A stretch of DNA of 8,621 nucleotides, taken from contig JAENJC010000191.1 in assembly GCA_016844545.1 (NCBI GenBank), positions 1 through 8,621 of the forward strand. The letters are read 5' to 3'. Origin of the DNA: Deltaproteobacteria bacterium (GTDB lineage: Bacteria; Desulfobacterota; JAENJC01). Shown here piece by piece: positions 5,258-8,621 of this stretch. Every line of letters begins with the position of its first letter. Position 1 is the first letter of the stretch. The notes beneath the pieces are model-generated. The model was given only the letters and a program-made list of their open reading frames with translations. It did not search any database and had not been told where the DNA came from. The position numbers and the translations under genes were made by a program.

Positions 5258-5818
5258 ATGTATTCAACAGCGGAATTCAAAAATGGATTAAAGATAGAGC
5301 TTGATGGAGAACCTTTTACTATAGTGGAGTTCCAGCATGTAAAGCCAGGGAAGGGTGGGGCTTTTGTGCGGACGAAACTGAAGGCTTTAAAGAGCGGAAA
5401 GGTCATAGAAAGGACATTCCGTTCCGGTGAGAAGGTGGACAAGCCTGATGTAGAGGCGAAGAAGATGCAGTTCCTTTACGAGGCAGACGGCAGCTACCAT
5501 TTCATGGATGTGGAGAGCTACGAGCAGTTTCAGTTTTCCAGGGAGCAGATAGGGGATGGCGTAGGTTTTCTCAAGGAGGAGACGGTGGTGGCTGTGCTTT
5601 TCCATAACCAGAAGGCCATAGGTGTTGAGCTGCCGAATTTTATTGAGATCGAAATAGAAGAAACAGATCCGGGATTGCGTGGTGATACTGTCTCCAGCAG
5701 TGGAAAGCCTGCTAAATTAAAGACCGGTGCAATTGTTCAGGTACCGCTCTTTGTAAATATCGGAGATGTTATAAAGGTGGATACAAGGACCGGGGAATAT
5801 ATAGAGAGGGTAAAATAG
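5258..5818 (+). CDS. efp: Elongation factor P
   Basis: EF-P binds stalled ribosomes between the P and E sites and promotes peptide-bond formation at polyproline stretches. The 186-aa length is standard. The three beta-barrel domains are recognisable: a KOW-like domain I with the loop KPGKGGAF, whose tip lysine is K32 (equivalent to E. coli K34); a central OB domain (about 65-125) with MDVESYEQF; and a C-terminal OB domain carrying the family signature VPLFVNIGDVIKVDTRTGEY (164-183). A lysine, not arginine, at the tip argues against EarP rhamnosylation. No modification-enzyme gene (epmA/epmB) is in the window, so the modification state is unknown. AAGGAG at 5247-5252 places the start at 5258. 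An out-of-frame ATG at 5253 is unlikely to be used. Confidence 0.98.
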   Translation: MYSTAEFKNGLKIELDGEPFTIVEFQHVKPGKGGAFVRTKLKALKSGKVIERTFRSGEKVDKPDVEAKKMQFLYEADGSYHFMDVESYEQFQFSREQIGDGVGFLKEETVVAVLFHNQKAIGVELPNFIEIEIEETDPGLRGDTVSSSGKPAKLKTGAIVQVPLFVNIGDVIKVDTRTGEYIERVK

Positions 5819-5829
5819 AATTGGGTTTG

Positions 5830-5857
5830 GTAGGGGCGTATGGCTATACGCCCCTAC
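5830..5857. repeat. Strong inverted repeat, 12-bp arms, just upstream of accB
   Basis: GTAGGGGCGTAT (5830-5841) and its exact complement (5846-5857) flank a 4-nt loop (GGCT). The hairpin ends 6 nt before the accB ribosome site. No T-run follows, so it is not an intrinsic terminator. The GTAGGGGCG...CGCCCCTAC pattern is, from memory, a dispersed palindrome found in many bacterial genomes. It could stabilise the upstream efp message or modulate accB translation; this is inference. Confidence 0.85.
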
Positions 5858-5863
5858 AGATAC

Positions 5864-5868
5864 GGAGG
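5864..5868 (+). promoter_or_regulatory. Ribosome binding site deciding the accB start
   Basis: GGAGG sits 5 nt before the ATG at 5874. An in-frame GTG at 5868 overlaps this site and therefore cannot be served by it, so the ATG is preferred. Confidence 0.85.
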
Positions 5869-5873
5869 TGTAT

Positions 5874-6278
5874 ATGGACTTAAAGGATATAAAGCAGATA
5901 ATAAAGGTCTTGGAAGGTACCGATGTTACTGAGATAGAGGTTGAACAGGAAGGGGTAAAGGTAAGAGTTAAGAGGGGGGGAAACTACCCTGTTGTTCCTT
6001 TGAGCCAGGTTCAAATGCTACCTCGCGATGTTGAAATACAGTTCGCTTCATCTCCCCCTATGGTTGGGACATTTTATCTCACACCTGCCCCAGATGCTCC
6101 GCCATTTGTTGAGGTGGGTGGTGTTGTTACCAAAGGGCAGACCCTTTGCATAATAGAGGCGATGAAGCTTATGAATGAGATAGAGGCGGAGTGTTCCGGA
6201 AAGCTTGTGTCAATACTGGTTGAAAATGCTAAGCCAGTGGAGTATGGCGAACCGCTATTTATGATAGAGCCGTCATAA
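5874..6278 (+). CDS. accB: Biotin carboxyl carrier protein of acetyl-CoA carboxylase
   Basis: BCCP carries the biotin that is carboxylated by AccC and then donates CO2 to acetyl-CoA, the first committed step of fatty-acid synthesis. The 134-aa product starts with the conserved helix DLKDIKQIIKVLEGTDVTEIEVEQEG. A short linker (about 36-58) follows, and then the biotinyl domain from SPPMVGTFY. The protruding thumb is present (TPAPDAPPFVEVG, 70-82), which distinguishes BCCP from lipoyl domains. The biotinylated lysine is K98 in EAMKLMNE. The linker is shorter than the Ala/Pro-rich one of E. coli, and the protein is correspondingly shorter (156 aa there). accC follows after a 79-nt spacer that holds an inverted heptad-repeat structure. 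AccB is usually needed in excess of AccC, so that spacer could matter for stoichiometry. Confidence 0.97.
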   Translation: MDLKDIKQIIKVLEGTDVTEIEVEQEGVKVRVKRGGNYPVVPLSQVQMLPRDVEIQFASSPPMVGTFYLTPAPDAPPFVEVGGVVTKGQTLCIIEAMKLMNEIEAECSGKLVSILVENAKPVEYGEPLFMIEPS

Positions 6279-6280
6279 AA

Positions 6281-6341
6281 CCAGTGGTCAGTTGTTAGAA
6301 GTCGGTAGTCAGTAAAACCGGCCACTGAACCCTGACCACTT
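6281..6341. repeat. Inverted arrays of 7-nt repeats between accB and accC
   Basis: The left side has in-phase heptads starting at 6287 (GTCAGTT), 6294, 6301 and 6308 (GTCAGTA), preceded by CCAGTG. The right side, read on the - strand, has the same kind of unit (AGTGGTC, AGGGTTC, AGTGGCC). AGTGGTCAG (6283-6291) pairs perfectly with 6332-6340. The whole could fold into a long imperfect hairpin filling most of the spacer. No T-run follows, so it does not look like an intrinsic terminator. Confidence 0.75.
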
Positions 6342-6357
6342 AATTTAAGGATTGGTG

Positions 6358-7692
6358 ATGTTTCAGAAGATACTCATAGCAAACAGGGGCGAGATAGCGC
6401 TCCGGATAATAAGGGCATGCAAAGAACTGGGAATAAGAACGGTTGCCGTTCACTCCACTGCCGATAGCGAGGCCATGCATGTCAAACTGGCAGATGAGAG
6501 TGTATGCATAGGCCCTCCGGAGAGCAGGTACAGCTATCTGAACATCCCTGCCATACTTTCAGCCGCAGAGATTACGGATGCAGAGGCGATACATCCGGGA
6601 TACGGGTTCCTTGCGGAAAACTCAGCATTTGCTGAGATGTGCCAGGCTGCCGGGATTAAATTTATCGGGCCTACAGCCAGAAGCATAAAACTGATGGGCG
6701 ATAAGATAAAGGCAAGGGAGACGATGATAAAGGCAGGGGTGCCGGTTCTCCCAGGTAGTAAGAATGAGATAGGGTCTGATGATGAAGCGAGAAAGATTGC
6801 CGCTGAGATAGGATACCCAGTTATCATAAAGGCAGCGGCCGGCGGCGGTGGAAAAGGTATGAAGATCGTACATACACCTGCAAGCCTGATAAGCTCTCTG
6901 ATGATGGCAAAGTCCGAGGCTCAGGCAGCCTTCGGTAATTCATCTGTTTATATTGAGAAGTTCTGTGAAAGACCAAGACATGTGGAGATCCAGCTCCTTG
7001 CCGATAACTACTGGAATATCATTCATCTTGGCGAAAGGGACTGCTCTATCCAGAGGAGACACCAGAAACTCATAGAAGAGTCTCCGTGCCCGGTACTTAC
7101 TGCCAAGATGAGGGACAAGATGGGGAAGGCTGCCGTAGAGGCAGCTCAGGCGGTAAATTACACCAACGTGGGGACCGTTGAGTTCCTGCTGGATGGCGAC
7201 AAATTCTATTTCATGGAGATGAACACCAGGATACAGGTGGAACACCCTGTTACAGAGATGGTTACAGGGATAGACCTTGTAAAAGAACAGATAAAGGCCG
7301 CTGCAGGGGAGAGGCTGAAGATAAAGCAGAAGGATATCAGGATTAAGGGGCACAGTATAGAGTGCAGAATAAATGCCGAAGACTCTGTCAAATTCATACC
7401 ATGCCCGGGCAGGATTGACAGATACCATACCCCTGGAGGGCCCGGTGTCAGAGTGGATTCGGCGGCTTATAATCACTACATCATACCCCCTTACTACGAT
7501 TCAATGATAGCCAAGCTGATTGTGCATGCAGACAGCAGGGAAGAGGCTATAGCCAGGATGCTGAGGGCCCTGGATGAGTATGTTATAGAAGGGATAAAGA
7601 CCACCATTCCTTTCCACAAGAAGCTCCTTACCGACAAGGATTTTATAGAGGGGAATTTTGATACTAACTTCTTGACAAGATATTTGGGATAA
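6358..7692 (+). CDS. accC: Biotin carboxylase subunit of acetyl-CoA carboxylase
   Basis: AccC carboxylates biotin on AccB using ATP and bicarbonate. The 444-aa product matches the roughly 449-aa E. coli enzyme end to end and carries no fused biotinyl domain, as expected with a separate accB. The order is: N-terminal Rossmann-like domain (MFQKILIANRGEIALRIIRA), ATP-grasp domain with K116 (GDK), K158 and the glycine-rich lid AAAGGGGKGM (159-168), HVEIQ (208-212), then GERDCSIQRRHQKLIEESP (225-243). Metal ligands are E275 and E287 (FMEMNTRIQVEHPVTEM), with R291 and E295 nearby, and the C-terminal domain has R337 (IECRINAED). Three consecutive possible starts (TTG 6352, GTG 6355, ATG 6358) occur. 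The ATG is chosen because AAGG at 6347-6350 is best spaced from it and the product then begins like known AccC proteins. Confidence 0.98.
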   Translation: MFQKILIANRGEIALRIIRACKELGIRTVAVHSTADSEAMHVKLADESVCIGPPESRYSYLNIPAILSAAEITDAEAIHPGYGFLAENSAFAEMCQAAGIKFIGPTARSIKLMGDKIKARETMIKAGVPVLPGSKNEIGSDDEARKIAAEIGYPVIIKAAAGGGGKGMKIVHTPASLISSLMMAKSEAQAAFGNSSVYIEKFCERPRHVEIQLLADNYWNIIHLGERDCSIQRRHQKLIEESPCPVLTAKMRDKMGKAAVEAAQAVNYTNVGTVEFLLDGDKFYFMEMNTRIQVEHPVTEMVTGIDLVKEQIKAAAGERLKIKQKDIRIKGHSIECRINAEDSVKFIPCPGRIDRYHTPGGPGVRVDSAAYNHYIIPPYYDSMIAKLIVHADSREEAIARMLRALDEYVIEGIKTTIPFHKKLLTDKDFIEGNFDTNFLTRYLG

Positions 7693-7701
7693 GATAAAAA
7701 G

Positions 7702-7773
7702 CAGGCGAAGGTAAGAAATTGAGAAGGTGAGAAGATAGAAGCTCAACTCCTTAATTTCTCAACCTCTCAACTT
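7702..7773. repeat. Inverted arrays of 8-nt repeats between accC and gcvH
   Basis: Nine octads run in a single phase from 7702 to 7773. On the left are units of the form NNTGAGAA (for example ATTGAGAA at 7718 and GGTGAGAA at 7726). On the right are units of the opposite polarity (CTCAACTC at 7742, CTCAACCT at 7758, CTCAACTT at 7766). The stretch 7750-7766, read on the - strand, matches 3968-3984 at 16 of 17 positions, so this repeat family occurs at least twice here. It fills most of the 107-nt accC-gcvH gap, and no terminator T-run follows. Confidence 0.8.
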
Positions 7774-7786
7774 CATAATTACAATA

Positions 7787-7793
7787 GGGAGGG
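7787..7793 (+). promoter_or_regulatory. Ribosome binding site deciding the gcvH start
   Basis: GGGAGGG directly abuts an ATG at 7794, leaving too little room for initiation there. The in-frame ATG at 7800 has a normal spacing of about 7 nt from GGAGG and gives a 129-aa protein starting MDFPKELKY, typical for the family. Confidence 0.7.
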
Positions 7794-7799
7794 ATGGCA

Positions 7800-8189
7800 A
7801 TGGATTTTCCAAAGGAATTAAAATACCACAAAGAACATTGTTGGGTTAAGGTTGAGGGGAACAGGGCGCTTATCGGGATTACGGAGCATGCCCAGGAGGA
7901 GCTGGGGGATATTGTTTATGTTGAGCTGCCGGAGAGGGGATCAGAAACGGAGCAGGACGAGTCATTCGGCACAGTGGAGTCAGCAAAGGCGATATCAGAG
8001 CTGTTTGCTCCGGTAAGCGGCCATGTAGTTGATATAAATGATGATCTTGCAGATCAGCCGGAGTTGATAAATGATGACCCTTACGAAAGCGGCTGGATGA
8101 TAGAGATTGAGATGAGCGAGACCTCTGAACTGAACAATCTCCTTTCCGCAGAGCAGTACAAGAAGTATATAGAGGAAGAGAAGGGATAA
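7800..8189 (+). CDS. gcvH: Glycine cleavage system H protein
   Basis: GcvH is the lipoyl-carrying shuttle of the glycine cleavage system. Its lipoamide arm moves the aminomethyl group from the P to the T protein and is reoxidised by the L protein. The 129-aa length equals that of E. coli GcvH. The hybrid-barrel fold is evident from KYHKEHCWVKVEG, IGITEHAQEELGDIVYVELP and the lipoylation loop FGTVESAKAISELFAPVSG, with the modified lysine at K63. The C-terminal GWMIEIE and a closing helix are also present. Genes for the P, T and L proteins are not in the window. In bacteria such as Bacillus, GcvH is also the intermediate octanoyl acceptor for lipoyl assembly. The following gene, 6 nt downstream in the same frame, encodes an enzyme of exactly that family, so this may be the main role here. 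Confidence 0.97.
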   Translation: MDFPKELKYHKEHCWVKVEGNRALIGITEHAQEELGDIVYVELPERGSETEQDESFGTVESAKAISELFAPVSGHVVDINDDLADQPELINDDPYESGWMIEIEMSETSELNNLLSAEQYKKYIEEEKG

Positions 8190-8195
8190 CCAGTA

Positions 8196-8621
8196 TTGCA
8201 AATAGCTTTCTCTGGTCTGAAATTCTGGCGACTTATTATCTCCCCGCCATCTGATGGATTCACAAATATGGCTGTTGATGAGGCCATATTCAAAGCGGTT
8301 TCAGCGGGAACCTCTCCGCCTACGTTAAGGTTTTATACCTGGACGCCTCCAGCAGTATCTGTCGGATATTTTCAAAATTCTCTTGGAGAGGTTGACCTTG
8401 CTGTCTGCCGGGAGATGGGGATAGATGTGGTCAGGCGGCTGACAGGTGGGAGGGCGGTTTTGCACGACAGGGAATTGACCTACAGCGTGATCTGTCCTGA
8501 TAATGCCTTAAACTTCCCTGGCAGCATCCTCGGGACATATAAGATAATCAGCTCCTGTCTTATAAACGGATTGAATTCTATTGGGCTTAATGCCTCATTA
8601 ACCCATTCCGTAAGAAAATCT
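8196..8621 (+). CDS. Lipoate-protein ligase / octanoyltransferase (LipM-like), truncated by window end
   Basis: The frame reads through to the window edge (142 codons). It shows the BPL/LplA/LipB fold: WRLIISPPSDGFTNMAVDEAI near the start, TPPAVSVGYFQN, then VVRRLTGGRAVLHDRELTYSV. The GGRAVLHD...ELTYS wording resembles LipM-type octanoyltransferases more than E. coli LplA (which has GGGAVFHD). LipM moves octanoate from acyl carrier protein to GcvH. Its catalytic cysteine, about residue 150 in B. subtilis LipM, falls just beyond the window, so ligase versus transferase cannot be settled. The proposed start is TTG at 8196 with AAGGGA (8181-8186) inside the end of gcvH. There is no ATG before the conserved NMAVDE, which is too late to be the start. 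It is probably co-transcribed with gcvH. Confidence 0.88.
   Translation, partial: MQIAFSGLKFWRLIISPPSDGFTNMAVDEAIFKAVSAGTSPPTLRFYTWTPPAVSVGYFQNSLGEVDLAVCREMGIDVVRRLTGGRAVLHDRELTYSVICPDNALNFPGSILGTYKIISSCLINGLNSIGLNASLTHSVRKS

Noticed and set aside
6281..6341. CRISPR-like repeat array
   Set aside because: Units are 7 nt, contiguous and degenerate, with no spacers of constant length and no cas gene nearby.
6940..7476. A 178-codon open frame on the - strand inside accC
   Set aside because: It is antisense to a region of accC with all catalytic motifs intact. The predicted protein has no family features, so it is a shadow frame.
7702..7773. Intrinsic terminator between accC and gcvH
   Set aside because: The paired arms are imperfect and AT-rich, and they are followed by CATAATTACAAT with no T-run.

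Overview
The window reads as ordinary chromosome from a Gram-negative bacterium. Every supported gene is on the + strand. Arginine codons are mostly AGG/AGA and isoleucine is often ATA. The order aroB ... TPR protein, Roadblock protein, Xaa-Pro peptidase, efp, accB, accC resembles what I remember from Desulfobacterota and Nitrospirota. That placement is inference; nothing here is diagnostic of a genus.

Layout. Positions 1-45 are the tail of an upstream gene, possibly aroK. Two hairpins (66-119) lie before aroB (141-1217), which is followed by aroD (1240-1965), a type I 3-dehydroquinate dehydratase. These two genes encode consecutive steps of the shikimate pathway. A REP-like inverted-repeat spacer then precedes a small lipoprotein with an Ig-like domain (2082-2537). 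Next comes a TPR-repeat gene broken by a frameshift (2599-3604), which overlaps by one base the start of a Roadblock/LC7 (MglB-like) gene (3604-3963). After a 211-bp repeat-rich spacer comes a tight run: M24 Xaa-Pro peptidase (4175-5245), efp (5258-5818), accB (5874-6278) and accC (6358-7692). The window ends with gcvH (7800-8189) and the start of a lipoate/octanoate transferase gene of LipM type (8196 to the edge).

Function. The genes cover aromatic precursor synthesis, translation of polyproline stretches (EF-P), a proline-directed peptidase, the biotin carrier and biotin carboxylase halves of acetyl-CoA carboxylase, and the glycine-cleavage H protein beside an enzyme of the family that acylates it. 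The TPR/Roadblock pair is the least understood part and may belong to a small-GTPase or polarity module.

The most unusual feature is a set of degenerate short tandem repeats with 7-nt or 8-nt periods. They occur in the accB-accC, accC-gcvH and Roadblock-peptidase spacers, and also inside two coding regions (aroB and the TPR gene). The second notable point is the TPR frameshift, which fits a loss of 11 nt within one TPR unit. I see no mobile-element gene, CRISPR array, tRNA or rRNA, and no evidence for a wholly new system.
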